Notes: a model not told the origin generated them from the letters alone. Shown: positions 35,272-44,285, counted from the first letter of the stretch. The stretch is DNA of 64,000 nt from Paenibacillus sp. DMB5 (GCF_001517085.1 NZ_LRAC01000131.1:1-64000); one strand, 5' to 3'. Translations and numbers: made by a program.

Positions 35272-37254
35272 ATGCTCGAACAGATCGATATGTTTGCAAA
35301 AGTCTCCAAGGACGGCGAAGCAGGCCGTACCGGATACGATGCTGACGACATTCAGGTGCTCGAAGGTCTGGTTGCGGTCCGCAAACGGCCCGGCATGTAT
35401 ATCGGCAGTACGAGTTCTTCGGGACTGCACCATCTTGTATGGGAAATCGTGGATAACGCCGTTGATGAGCATTTAGCCAAATTTTGTTCCAAAATTGATA
35501 TTACATTGCGTAAGGACGGTTCGGTTACCGTCATTGATAATGGGCGGGGAATCCCGACTGGAATGCACAAAACGGGAGTGCCGACGCCGCAGGTTGTATT
35601 TACGATTCTGCATGCAGGCGGTAAATTCGGCGGCTCCGGCTACAAAAAATCGGGCGGACTGCACGGCGTAGGCGCTTCTGTTACCAACGCCCTGTCCGAG
35701 TGGCTGGAGGTGGAGATTTACCGTGACGGTAAAACCCACCGCCAGCGGTTCGAATACTGGGTGGACAAGAGCGGTAAGGAGCATGTAGGCGAGCCTGTAA
35801 CCGGCCTCGAGATTCTCGGCAATACGAACAAGACCGGTACGAAGATCACCTTCAAGCCGGATATTCGCGTCTTCGCAAACGGCATTGCCCTGAGCTACGA
35901 CACGCTTGCGGAACGGGTGCAGGAGATTGCCTTCCTGAACTCGGGTCTGCGGATCACGCTGAATGACGAGCGCAGCGGACGCCAGGATGAATATTTCTAT
36001 GAAGGTGGCGCCAGCCAGTTTGTGCAGTTCCTGAACGAAGGCAAGGATACGCTGCATGACGTCATCCACTTCAGTTCAGAGAAGGATGAGATCGAAGTTG
36101 AAGTAGCGCTGCAGTATAACGCAGGTTATACAGAAACGCTGGCTTCATTCGTCAACTCTATTCCAACCCGCAGCGGGGGAACTCACGAAACCGGGTTCAA
36201 GACAGCCTATACGCGCGTAATGAATGAGTACGCCCGCCGAACGCAGCTGCTGAAGGAAAAGGACAAGAATCTTGAAGGCAACGATCTGCGTGAAGGCATG
36301 ATGGCCGTCATCAGCGTCAAGATGGCTGAGGTTGAATTCGTCGGCCAGACCAAGGATCAGCTAGGCAGTGCCTCTGCCCGCAGCGCTGTGGATTATATTG
36401 TGGCCGAGAATATGGCCCGGTTTCTTGAGGAGAACCCGCAGGTAGCCCAGAGTCTGCTGAAGAAGTCGATTCAGGCCTCCAAGGCCCGTGAAGCGGCGCG
36501 CAAGGCGAGAGACGAGATCCGCAGCGGCAAGAAACGCAGCGAGAGCTCCAATCTCGGCGGCAAGCTGTCACCGGCCCAGTCGAAGGATGTTACACGCACT
36601 GAGCTGTTCATCGTCGAAGGGGATTCCGCCGGCGGCTCAGCCAAGCAGGGCCGTGATTCCAAAATTCAGGCGATTCTGCCGCTGAAGGGCAAGCCGATGA
36701 ATCCGGAGAAGGCCAAGCTGCTTGATATTCTGAAGAATGATGAATACAAGGCGATTATTTCGGCAATTGGTGCCGGGATCGGCCCGGATTTTGCCGTTGA
36801 GGACAGCAATTATTCCAAGATCATTATCATGACTGACGCCGACACGGACGGCGCACATATCCAGGTGCTGCTGCTGACCTTCTTCTACCGTTACATGAAG
36901 CCGCTGATTGATGCCGGCAAGGTCTTCATCGCCCAGCCGCCGCTGTACAAGCTGACCCGCAAATCGGGCAAGCTGGAAACCGTGCGCTATGCCTGGAGTG
37001 ATGAAGAGCTGCAGAACTACCTGAAGGAGTTCGGCAAGAATTTCGAGCTCCAGCGCTATAAGGGACTCGGCGAGATGAACCCTGAGCAGCTGTGGGAGAC
37101 AACGATGAACCAGGACACCCGGAACCTGCTCCAGGTGCAGATCGAGGATGCCGCCAAGGCGGAGCGCCGCGTCTCCACCCTGATGGGGGACAAGGTCGAC
37201 CCGCGCAAGCGCTGGATCGTTGAGAATGTTGATTTTACGGAGATAATCGAGTAG
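35272..37254 (+). CDS. parE: DNA topoisomerase IV subunit B
   Basis: ATPase subunit of topoisomerase IV, which decatenates chromosomes after replication. GHKL ATPase motifs: VWEIVDNAVDE, VIDNGRGIPTG and GGLHGVGASV. The TOPRIM domain has FIVEGDSAGGSAKQGRDS, where GyrB has EGDSAGGSAKQGRDR, and MTDADTDGAHIQ; the C-terminus holds QRYKGLGEMNPEQLWETTM. ParE rather than GyrB is indicated by YIGSTSSSGLHHLVWEIVDNAVDE, the 660-residue length and the parC gene downstream. RBS AAGGAGG. A 578-bp spacer separates it from parC, far longer than in the usual parEC operon. Confidence 0.95.
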   Translation: MLEQIDMFAKVSKDGEAGRTGYDADDIQVLEGLVAVRKRPGMYIGSTSSSGLHHLVWEIVDNAVDEHLAKFCSKIDITLRKDGSVTVIDNGRGIPTGMHKTGVPTPQVVFTILHAGGKFGGSGYKKSGGLHGVGASVTNALSEWLEVEIYRDGKTHRQRFEYWVDKSGKEHVGEPVTGLEILGNTNKTGTKITFKPDIRVFANGIALSYDTLAERVQEIAFLNSGLRITLNDERSGRQDEYFYEGGASQFVQFLNEGKDTLHDVIHFSSEKDEIEVEVALQYNAGYTETLASFVNSIPTRSGGTHETGFKTAYTRVMNEYARRTQLLKEKDKNLEGNDLREGMMAVISVKMAEVEFVGQTKDQLGSASARSAVDYIVAENMARFLEENPQVAQSLLKKSIQASKAREAARKARDEIRSGKKRSESSNLGGKLSPAQSKDVTRTELFIVEGDSAGGSAKQGRDSKIQAILPLKGKPMNPEKAKLLDILKNDEYKAIISAIGAGIGPDFAVEDSNYSKIIIMTDADTDGAHIQVLLLTFFYRYMKPLIDAGKVFIAQPPLYKLTRKSGKLETVRYAWSDEELQNYLKEFGKNFELQRYKGLGEMNPEQLWETTMNQDTRNLLQVQIEDAAKAERRVSTLMGDKVDPRKRWIVENVDFTEIIE

Positions 37255-37522
37255 AAGTAGCCGGTCAGCGGCTGCTCTGCTCTGCAGTTTACGGCGGGAT
37301 GCACGTTTAACCCGTCTTTGCTTTACACCTGCCGCAGATTCTTTGCGGCATGGATTTTAGCGGAAGTGACGATTGCTTCCGGTTTCTAAAAGCTTGATGA
37401 TTAGAGGAATGGAGCAGAGTTAAAGCCTGCAAGGCGGCAACGTTCGCCTTTATTCTTGAATTTCAACCTTGCTATAAAGATTCAACTTTTATACTTTTAT
37501 TAGGAGAAGTGGCGGAAGGGAA
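37255..37522. other. First part of the parE-parC spacer
   Basis: No gene. Two hairpins are visible: TGCCGCA/TGCGGCA near 37328-37350 and GGAAG...CTTCC near 37363-37382, the second followed by GGTTTC. Neither has a strong T-run, so readthrough to parC is possible. AT-rich sequence at 37440-37500 could hold a parC promoter. Confidence 0.35.
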
Positions 37523-37667
37523 TTTTGGAACTGTAGGAGCGAATGCGACCGCCTGAAGGCTTTTCGCAGAAAAGCTCGCTACGAAAGCATATGCAGTCTG
37601 CGGATTTCAACCGCGAACAGCGGATTAAATCAGGAAATCTGCAGACAACAGCCGCCGGAAGTCCAAA
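37523..37667. repeat. Structured dispersed repeat, copy 2 (inside parE-parC)
   Basis: About 145 bp, homologous to 27621-27766. P1 is TTTTGGAACT (37523-37532) with AGTCCAAA (37660-37667). P2 is GGCTTTTC-GCA-GAAAAGCT (37558-37576). P3 is GTCTGCGGATTT (37596-37607) with AAATCTGCAGAC (37635-37646). P3b is CCGC-GAACA-GCGG (37611-37623). Compared with copy 1, P2 has C-G replaced by T-A and P3 has T-A replaced by G-C, both preserving pairing. Confidence 0.8.
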
Positions 37668-37698
37668 CATTCACTGGAGTCACGGCAAAGCCCAAATA

Positions 37699-37768
37699 AG
37701 AAATCTATAAGTTAATCTGTATAGCGGACAATAATGTAGATTCGAGAATAACAGCGGTTGCAAGTCCA
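37699..37768. repeat. Degenerate 3' part of the structured repeat
   Basis: GAAATCTATAAGTTAATC... through AACAGCGGTTGCAAGTCC resembles the 3' half of the preceding copy. The AGCGGA, AACAGC and AAGTCC blocks are in register, and AATCT/AGATT (37702-37706 with 37738-37742) replaces P3. It looks like an older, eroded insertion. Confidence 0.5.
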
Positions 37769-37832
37769 GACTTTCTGCGGAATGACGATAATCATCAGAC
37801 TTTTTTTAACGGGATAGATTGAGGAACAGAAG

Positions 37833-40283
37833 GTGAGCCAAGTGAGCAGTTTATCAGAACAATTTTCGCCGGCTTTTCTGGAAGAGGTCGTCGGTGACCG
37901 CTTTGGCCGGTATTCCAAATATATTATTCAGGACCGGGCGATTCCCGATGTACGGGACGGGCTGAAGCCTGTGCAGCGCCGGATTCTGTATGCCATGTAC
38001 GACTCGGGGAATACCCCGGACAAGCCGTACCGCAAATCCGCAAAAACCGTCGGTGACGTTATGGGTAACTACCATCCCCATGGTGACTCCTCCATCTATG
38101 AGGGCATGGTCCGGATGGCCCAGCCATGGAAAATGGGGCATGTCCTGGTAGACGGACACGGTAACTGGGGCTCGATGGATGATGACCCGGCGGCTGCAAT
38201 GCGTTATACCGAGGCCCGCCTGTCGCCGATTGCGATGGAGATGATGCGCGATATTGAGAAGCGCACGGTCCTGTTCAAGGATAACTTTGATAATACAGCG
38301 AAGGAACCGGTAGTGGTGCCGTCGCGTTTTCCGAACCTGCTGGTTAATGGAACAAGCGGGATTTCTGCCGGCTTTGCGACTGAGATTCCGCCGCATAACC
38401 TGCGTGAAGTGATCGACGCCTGTATTGCCGTTATGCAGAAGCCGGACATTTCGCTGGAGGACATCATGACCTTTATCAAAGGCCCCGATTTCCCGACCGG
38501 TGGTACGATTATGGGCGGCGACGGAATTATGGATGCTTACCGCACCGGCAAAGGGCGGATTTATCTGCGCTCCAAGACCGAGATCGAAAACTTACGCGGC
38601 GGCAAGCAGCAGATTGTCATTACCGAGGTGCCGTTCCAGATCGTGAAATCGCGGCTGGTTACTTCAATGGAGAATATCCGGCTGGAGAAGAAGATCGACG
38701 GCATCGCGGAAGTCCGCGATGAGAGCGGCCGGGAAGGCCTGCGCATTGTAGTCGAGCTGAAGAAGGATGCCGATGCCCAGGGCGTTCTGGCATACTTGCT
38801 CAAAAAGACCGATCTGCAGGTTACGTATAACTTCAACATGGTAGCCATTGTGAACAAAGCGCCGCAGCAGCTTGGCCTCAAAGCGATTCTGGAGGCTTAT
38901 ATCGCCCACCAGCGCGAGGTGGTAACACGCCGCACCCAGTTTGACCTGGAACGGGCAGAGGACCGTGCGCATGTGCTGGAGGGACTGGTCAAGGCGCTTA
39001 ACATCCTGGACGAGGTCATTGCGGCAATCAAGGCTTCCAAGAACCGCCAGGATGCCCAGAACAACCTGGTCTGGATGTTCGGCTTCAGTGAGCGCCAGGC
39101 GGATTCGATTCTTACCCTGCAGCTGTACCGCCTGACAAATCTGGAGATTCATTCATTGCAGAAAGAACTCGATGAAATGATGGCCCGGATCAACACATTG
39201 AACGGTATTCTGAACAGCGACAAGAAGCTGATTGCCGTTATCCGCAAGGAACTGCTGGAAATCCGTGATAAATACGGCATTGACCGCCGCTCGCTGATTC
39301 AAGGCGAAGTTGAAGAATTAAAGGTCAGCCTTGAAGTGCTGGTTAACGCAGAAGATGTGCTAGTAGCGCTCTCTGCCGACGGCTATATTAAGCGGACCGG
39401 CATGCTGTCCTTTACCCGCTCCGGCGGTGAACGTAATGCTTCCGGAGTCAAGGACGGCGATCATATCGTCAGGCTGCTCGACCTCAATACCCGGGACAGC
39501 CTGCTTGTCTTCACCCGCAAAGGCCAGTACTTCCTGCTTCCGGTTCACCAGATACCGGAATTTAAGTGGAAGGAGCCGGGAACGGCAATTGTCAACGTCA
39601 TAAGCCTCGCCAAGGGTGACAGCGTTGTAAGCATGCTGCCGGTGGGCAATCTGGACGATCCGCAGTCCAGCCTTGTATTTGTTACGCGCAAGGGCCAGGT
39701 GAAGCGTACGGAGCTCAAGGAGTATTCTACCAGCCGCTCAGGGGCTGTAGCCGCCTGCAAGGTTGCTGAAGGCGATGAGATCATTACAGTAGCGCTCAGC
39801 AGCGGGGACAAGGACATTGTGCTGGTGAGCCGTGATGGAATGTGCATCCGTTTCAAGGAAAGCGAAGTGAACCCGATGGGCCGTGTGGCCAGCGGGGTTA
39901 GAGGCATTCAGCTGCGCGAGGGTGACGAGGTGGTCTCCTGCTTCTGGGTGAGTGAGGATGAGGGAGAGATCCTTGCTGTTACAGATATCGGTTACGCCAA
40001 GCGAAGCCTGCTAGTGGATTACCCTTCCCAGAGCCGCGGCGGCAAGGGGATGCCGACCTTTGAGTTCAAGGAAGGCAAGCGTGTTAAACCGAACGGCAGC
40101 CGGATCGCCGGCGCGTTCCACTGCAGGGAGCCGCTGGAGCTGGTGGCCATTACCCGTGACGGGCAGGTACACACCTTCTCATCCGAATCGGCACCGCTTG
40201 GCGAACGGCGTTCCATAGGCAAGGCAATGGTTACATTGGAGAAGAAGGATGAGATTATTACGCTTTTCCCGGCTATTAAATAA
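37833..40283 (+). CDS. parC: DNA topoisomerase IV subunit A
   Basis: DNA-cleaving subunit of topoisomerase IV. FGRYSKYIIQDRAIPDVRDG and LKPVQRRILYAMYDSG mark the N-terminus. The catalytic Tyr is Tyr125 in AAMRYTEARLS. The quinolone-resistance region HPHGDSSIYE keeps the wild-type Ser86 and Glu90. The C-terminal beta-pinwheel blades are visible as repeated FTRSGGERN-, VTRKGQVKRT- and VSRDGMCIRF-type strands. Length 816 is typical. The start is GTG, either 37833 (GAGG eight bases upstream) or 37842 (AAGGTG six bases upstream). A terminator follows at 40317. Confidence 0.95.
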   Translation: MSQVSSLSEQFSPAFLEEVVGDRFGRYSKYIIQDRAIPDVRDGLKPVQRRILYAMYDSGNTPDKPYRKSAKTVGDVMGNYHPHGDSSIYEGMVRMAQPWKMGHVLVDGHGNWGSMDDDPAAAMRYTEARLSPIAMEMMRDIEKRTVLFKDNFDNTAKEPVVVPSRFPNLLVNGTSGISAGFATEIPPHNLREVIDACIAVMQKPDISLEDIMTFIKGPDFPTGGTIMGGDGIMDAYRTGKGRIYLRSKTEIENLRGGKQQIVITEVPFQIVKSRLVTSMENIRLEKKIDGIAEVRDESGREGLRIVVELKKDADAQGVLAYLLKKTDLQVTYNFNMVAIVNKAPQQLGLKAILEAYIAHQREVVTRRTQFDLERAEDRAHVLEGLVKALNILDEVIAAIKASKNRQDAQNNLVWMFGFSERQADSILTLQLYRLTNLEIHSLQKELDEMMARINTLNGILNSDKKLIAVIRKELLEIRDKYGIDRRSLIQGEVEELKVSLEVLVNAEDVLVALSADGYIKRTGMLSFTRSGGERNASGVKDGDHIVRLLDLNTRDSLLVFTRKGQYFLLPVHQIPEFKWKEPGTAIVNVISLAKGDSVVSMLPVGNLDDPQSSLVFVTRKGQVKRTELKEYSTSRSGAVAACKVAEGDEIITVALSSGDKDIVLVSRDGMCIRFKESEVNPMGRVASGVRGIQLREGDEVVSCFWVSEDEGEILAVTDIGYAKRSLLVDYPSQSRGGKGMPTFEFKEGKRVKPNGSRIAGAFHCREPLELVAITRDGQVHTFSSESAPLGERRSIGKAMVTLEKKDEIITLFPAIK

Positions 40284-40316
40284 CGGAATAAAGCCGGTAA
40301 AGAGGATCTAAATGAT

Positions 40317-40366
40317 AACGCGCATGTACAGCTTTTTTGAAAGCTGAGACATGCGCCGTTTTATTT
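40317..40366 (+). terminator. Terminator after parC
   Basis: AACG-CGCATGT...ACATGCG-CGTT stem with an inner CAGCTTT/AAAGCTG hairpin, followed by TTTATTTTT. Confidence 0.8.
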
Positions 40367-40495
40367 TTCCAAATGCTGCAGGCAGGTCTTCGGGGCTGTT
40401 TCAGAATTATTTTTTTGTTTAGCAGGAAATGGTATTTATTTCTCGAAAATGTAGATATACCGGATTGAGATCCGCAGGGAAAGGAAGGAATAAGT

Positions 40496-40927
40496 GTGCA
40501 CTCCTCTGAATTCAGTAAAATCTGGCACAAAATCTTAAAGGACTACAAATTACATATGGACAGCAACCTTGCCCCTACACTGACTGATGCCCAGCTCACC
40601 GTATTGGAACTGCTGCAGGAAAGAGATGCGATGAAGCCTTCTGATCTGGCGCCTCATCTGGCGACCAGCCCGGCGGCAGTAACGATGCTGCTTGACCGGA
40701 TGGAGAAGAACGGACTGATCGTGCGTGAACGCGATGCGGCAGACCGGCGGATTGTCTGGGTGAGCATTACCGAGGTAGGCCGGAAGGAAGCAGCGCGCGG
40801 ATTAAAAGTGCGAAGTGATTTTTTCGCCGAAGCGCTCGACCCGATTTCATCGCATAACCAGCAGCTTCTGCTGTATCTGATGGGGAAGATGGCGGTAGCC
40901 CCGGCGCCTGAAAGTATGACACCTTAA
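40496..40927 (+). CDS. MarR-family transcriptional regulator
   Basis: 143-residue winged-helix dimer. TDAQLTVLELLQERDAMKPSDLAPHLATSPAAVTMLLDRMEKNGLI is the helix-turn-helix, and VRERDAADRRIVWVSITEVG is the beta wing with the D-x-R dyad typical of MarR. The N- and C-terminal helices for dimerisation are present. GTG start with AAAGGAAGG upstream. No adjacent effector gene is in the same orientation, so its target is not evident. It is unrelated in position to the second MarR at 52646. Confidence 0.88.
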   Translation: MHSSEFSKIWHKILKDYKLHMDSNLAPTLTDAQLTVLELLQERDAMKPSDLAPHLATSPAAVTMLLDRMEKNGLIVRERDAADRRIVWVSITEVGRKEAARGLKVRSDFFAEALDPISSHNQQLLLYLMGKMAVAPAPESMTP

Positions 40928-40964
40928 ACATTGGTTTAATACAGAGCATCTGCTTTAGGAACCG

Positions 40965-41075
40965 ATGATCGTGCGCGTTAACGAATTAGATGACAAATTT
41001 CCACTTATACAGAGCTTAAGCAGTATTCCCATTGTAACGGGTGCCACGTACAGCAAAGTAATTGCGCCGGATTGA
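40965..41075 (+). CDS. Possible 36-residue small ORF
   Basis: ATG at 40965 with TTAGGA just upstream, encoding MIVRVNELDDKFPLIQSL and a further 18 residues before TGA. The composition is protein-like and not obviously a shadow of another gene, but there is no recognisable family. It may be a small protein or a fragment of a lost gene. Confidence 0.2.
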   Translation: MIVRVNELDDKFPLIQSLSSIPIVTGATYSKVIAPD

Positions 41076-41095
41076 TAGCGCCAAGCCCTTAAATC

Positions 41096-41126
41096 AAACA
41101 GGCCATCCTCAGCGGATGGCCTGTTT
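41096..41126. terminator. Bidirectional terminator
   Basis: AAACAGGCCATCC/GGATGGCCTGTTT, a 13-bp perfect stem with a 5-base loop, flanked by A and T runs. It overlaps the 3' end of the pseudouridine synthase gene. Confidence 0.75.
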
Positions 41127-41855
41127 CTGCACCTGCTGCGGCCACAGATCCCAGGGATGGGCCTGCGGGGGCAGCGAGATGAGTTCAATCTCTTCTTTGG
41201 TAACCGGGTGCGGGAAGCCGACAACAGCCGACCAGAGGGCGATCTGCTGTCCCGGACGGTTAACGGCAGCACCGTATTTCTGGTCGCCGAACAGCGGGCA
41301 GCCGATTCCGCTAAGCTGCACACGGATCTGGTGCGAGCGTCCGGTAAGCAGATCGATCTTCAGCAGGCTGTAGCCTTCTGCGGTGCCCAGCACGGTATAG
41401 TCAAGAATAGCTTCCTTGCCGCCGGGCGTGCCTTTGCGGACAATAGAGACGGTGTTGCTCTTCGCGTCCTTAAGCAAAGTGTTGATCAGCCGGCCCTGGG
41501 AAGCGGGCGGCTTGCCGTGGACGACGGTCAGGTACACCTTGCGGAAGGCATGGGTACGGACGCTGTCCGACAGCCGCGAGGCTGCCTTGGAGGTCTTGGC
41601 GAAGATCATGGCACCGCCAACCGGGCGGTCAAGCCGGTGCACAAGCCCCATGAAGACATTGCCGGGCTTGTTATACCGTTCCTTGATATCCTCCTTGAGC
41701 AGGCTCAGGAGATCAGGGTCGCCGGTGGCGTCTTCCTGTACAGGTATATTCACCGGCTTCACAATGCCAAGCAGATGATTGTCCTCGAACAAAATCTCAA
41801 AACGAGACTGTCCGCCGGACGGTCCTTCTCCCGCACCGTTATGCTGCATATTCAT
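41109..41855 (-). CDS. RluA-family RNA pseudouridine synthase
   Basis: Pseudouridine synthase without an S4 domain, 248 residues. The catalytic motif is GLVHRLDRPVGGAMIFAK (Asp of HRLD). ILFEDNHLLGIVKPVNIPVQ, KVYLTVVHGKPP, TGRSHQIRVQL and GDQKYGA are conserved family blocks. The target RNA site cannot be told from sequence. The ATG is preceded by GGGAGG, which overlaps the stop of the methyltransferase gene three bases upstream, so the two RNA-modifying enzymes form an operon. Confidence 0.9.
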   Translation of the reverse strand: MNMQHNGAGEGPSGGQSRFEILFEDNHLLGIVKPVNIPVQEDATGDPDLLSLLKEDIKERYNKPGNVFMGLVHRLDRPVGGAMIFAKTSKAASRLSDSVRTHAFRKVYLTVVHGKPPASQGRLINTLLKDAKSNTVSIVRKGTPGGKEAILDYTVLGTAEGYSLLKIDLLTGRSHQIRVQLSGIGCPLFGDQKYGAAVNRPGQQIALWSAVVGFPHPVTKEEIELISLPPQAHPWDLWPQQVQKQAIR

Positions 41856-41858
41856 GGC

Positions 41859-42725
41859 TTACGCCTCCCAGCGGCCCAGAATTCCGCAAGGCAGGTTCAT
41901 GCCGGAGGCTGTGATCGGCAGACCGATCTCACCCGAGGTCAGTTTGCCGCCGTAACGCTTGCCCATGGTCATAGAGAGCATATTGCGCAGAACGGTCGGC
42001 GAAATGCCGGTGGTGTAGGAATTGATCAGCATGAACAGCGGTCTGTCGCTCATGATCTCCATACAGCTTTCGAGGAACGGGTAGAGGCTGGACTCCAGCT
42101 TCCACATTTCGCCCCCGGGTCCGCGGCCGTAGGACGGAGGGTCCATGATGATCGCATCGTATTTGCTGCCGCGGCGCTGTTCACGCTGAACGAATTTGAA
42201 TACGTCGTCAGTAATGAAGCGGACCGGACGCTCGCCGAGACCGGACAGCTGGATATTTTCTTTTGCCCACTGAACCATGCCCTTGGCTGCATCTACATGA
42301 ACAACCGATGCACCTGCACTGGCTGCAGCGACAGTAGCTCCGCCGGTATAAGCGAACAGGTTAAGCACAGAAATCGGACGGTTCGCACCGGCGATCTTGT
42401 CCATCATCCAGCTCCAGTTCGCTGCCTGCTCAGGGAAAAGGCCGGTATGCTTGAAATTAGTCGGACGCAGGTGGAACTTCAGCTTGCCGTAGCTGATCTT
42501 CCAGTCATCCGGAATACTCTTTTTCATTTCCCATTGTCCGCCCCCGGAGGAGCTGCGGTGATAATGTCCGTGCACATCACGCCATTTGGCTGTTTCCTGG
42601 GCCAGCGGCCAGATAATCTGCGGGTCCGGACGGCGCAGGATAATGTCGCCCCAGCGCTCCAGCTTTTCGCCGCCTCCGGTATCAATAACTTCGTAGTCTT
42701 TCCAATCGCCTGCAATATACATCAT
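41859..42725 (-). CDS. Class I SAM-dependent methyltransferase (RlmI-like)
   Basis: 288-residue Rossmann methyltransferase. VLNLFAYTGGATVAAASAGA is motif I and VHVDAAKGMVQWAKENI motif II. IIMDPPSYGRG, the PP(S/F)Y-type catalytic loop, and MLINSYTTGISP are as in RlmI/RlmK-like 23S rRNA cytosine methyltransferases. The PUA domain of RlmI is missing; instead there is an N-terminal segment of about 90 residues with YIAGDWKDYEVIDTGGGEKLERWG. I choose the ATG at 42725 (AAGGA seven bases upstream) over a TTG at 42740. Its operon with an RluA-type enzyme supports an RNA target. Confidence 0.85.
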   Translation of the reverse strand: MMYIAGDWKDYEVIDTGGGEKLERWGDIILRRPDPQIIWPLAQETAKWRDVHGHYHRSSSGGGQWEMKKSIPDDWKISYGKLKFHLRPTNFKHTGLFPEQAANWSWMMDKIAGANRPISVLNLFAYTGGATVAAASAGASVVHVDAAKGMVQWAKENIQLSGLGERPVRFITDDVFKFVQREQRRGSKYDAIIMDPPSYGRGPGGEMWKLESSLYPFLESCMEIMSDRPLFMLINSYTTGISPTVLRNMLSMTMGKRYGGKLTSGEIGLPITASGMNLPCGILGRWEA

Positions 42726-42958
42726 TAATCCATCCTTCAAAAATTCATTTAGATTTTATTGTACAACATTTAACAGGGCGGCTACAAACAAAAAGGTTAC
42801 GAAGCAGCGGCTATTCTCAGCTTACCCATCCTGTCTGCTTGCCATAATGCCCTAAACCAATAATAGTCAGGCTTTATATGCAGTTATTGATTGTGTATGA
42901 TCATAAGAAACGGGAAGCGGAAACAGTGGACTATTACCGTGAGAACGGAGGAAATGTG

Positions 42959-43822
42959 GTGTACAATCTGGGAGAGCTGTATTATCCGATCACCGCCAGA
43001 CCGGGCGGGGCTGGGGAGTTCAGCCCGAGCAAGGCGCTGAGGCCATATATCCGCTGCTATTGGGGCACTGTACCAGCACCGGAAGCTGATCTTGCCGGAT
43101 GCTCAGTGCTGACGGACAAGCCGGACAGCCGGAAGGCGGCACGGGAAATAATCATCCCAGATACCTGTATGGACATTATCTGGGAATGGGATACGGCCAC
43201 AGGTGCTGCCGGCGGCGTATTTTGCGGAATCAATGATACTCCGTTTGAAGTGGACGGAGACGGACAGACTGCGGGCAGGCAACGTTTTGCCATCCGGTTT
43301 CATTTCTGGTCTGTGCATCTGTTTGCGGATGAGCATCTCCGGGATGTAAAAAATTTTTACGGCGAGGTTGACTGGTATTTCAGCTCCTTCCGCAAAGAGC
43401 TTGGGGAAAGACTGGCAGCAGCCCGGACACTGACAGAGCGGATCGCCTGGGCTGAAGAGTACCTGCTGCGCCGTCTGGATAATGCGGGCAATATCAACAA
43501 CGGGCTAATGAACGCGGTACATGCCCTTTTACAGGCAAAAGGAGTGAAGACGGTATCCGGACTCTCTGCCGAATCGGTCCTCAGCAGCCGGCAGCTTGAG
43601 CGGCTTTTCCGCGATTATATCGGTATATCACCGAAACAGACAGCCGATCTGGTCAGATTTCAGAATGTGTGGCGGAATCTGTACTGTCCGACGCCGCAGT
43701 TCCGCAATATTCAGGATCTGGTCCATAGCTTCGGTTACAGCGATCAGTCCCATTTTAACAACAGCTTTAAGCGGTTTGCCGGCCAGACTCCGCGGGAAGC
43801 ACTGGTGTATGCTGGTAAATGA
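42959..43822 (+). CDS. AraC-family transcriptional regulator with DUF6597-like N-domain
   Basis: Regulator whose N-terminal domain (PSKALRPYIRCYWGT, REIIIPDTCMDIIWEWD, FAIRFHFWSVHLF) matches the DUF6597 ligand-domain class. Its C-terminus has a degenerate first HTH (SAESVLSSRQLERLFRDYIGISPKQ) and a clear second HTH, DLVHSFGYSDQSHFNNSFKRFAGQTP. The frame is open back to an ATG at 42878 without a good ribosome binding site. GGAGG lies seven bases before the GTG at 42959, which I prefer (287 residues), though the longer form (314) is possible. The VOC gene 97 bp downstream may be its target. Confidence 0.8.
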   Translation: MYNLGELYYPITARPGGAGEFSPSKALRPYIRCYWGTVPAPEADLAGCSVLTDKPDSRKAAREIIIPDTCMDIIWEWDTATGAAGGVFCGINDTPFEVDGDGQTAGRQRFAIRFHFWSVHLFADEHLRDVKNFYGEVDWYFSSFRKELGERLAAARTLTERIAWAEEYLLRRLDNAGNINNGLMNAVHALLQAKGVKTVSGLSAESVLSSRQLERLFRDYIGISPKQTADLVRFQNVWRNLYCPTPQFRNIQDLVHSFGYSDQSHFNNSFKRFAGQTPREALVYAGK

Positions 43823-43919
43823 ATGTCGCATTTTTACAATACGGGGACTGGACGGAGGGTTAGAATGGATACAATAGCCGGACAAGGCTGACAAAACATA
43901 TGAAGAGAGGGAGCTTTCC

Positions 43920-44285
43920 ATGATCTCAGCTTTTGAAGGTATTAATCTGTATACGAAGGACACCGCTGCTCTCGCAGCTTTCTATTCAGAGATTCTCGGA
44001 ATTCCCGTTCCCTTCGAAGGATTCGGCAACAGCGACGGGGCGAAGATCGGCTTTGAGGGCGGACTGCCGGGAATTATAATCTGGGACGAGCATAAGTGGG
44101 GCAAGCATACGACAGGCGTTGTCAATCTGGTGTTCTCCTGCAGCAGCCTGGATGAGACCTACGCAGAGCTTAAAGCCCGCGGTCTTGATTGCGAGCCGCC
44201 TGTTACGATGGAATACGGGGGCAGGGAGATGAATTTCCGGGACCCGGACGGCAACGGAATTACTCTGCTTGAAGGCGCATATTAA
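43920..44285 (+). CDS. VOC-family protein
   Basis: 121-residue glyoxalase-fold protein. The first unit, INLYTKDTAALAAFYSEILGIPV, and the second, LVFSCSSLDETYAELKARG, are followed by MNFRDPDGNGITLLEG with the metal-site Glu. These small proteins include lactoylglutathione lyase-like and drug-binding members; no substrate can be assigned. RBS GAGAGGGAG. Terminator at 44325. Confidence 0.85.
   Translation: MISAFEGINLYTKDTAALAAFYSEILGIPVPFEGFGNSDGAKIGFEGGLPGIIIWDEHKWGKHTTGVVNLVFSCSSLDETYAELKARGLDCEPPVTMEYGGREMNFRDPDGNGITLLEGAY

Noticed and set aside
41157..42728. Plus-strand open frame of 523 codons
   Set aside because: It is the shadow of the minus-strand pseudouridine synthase and methyltransferase genes, which carry catalytic motifs. 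The plus-strand translation shows no domain.
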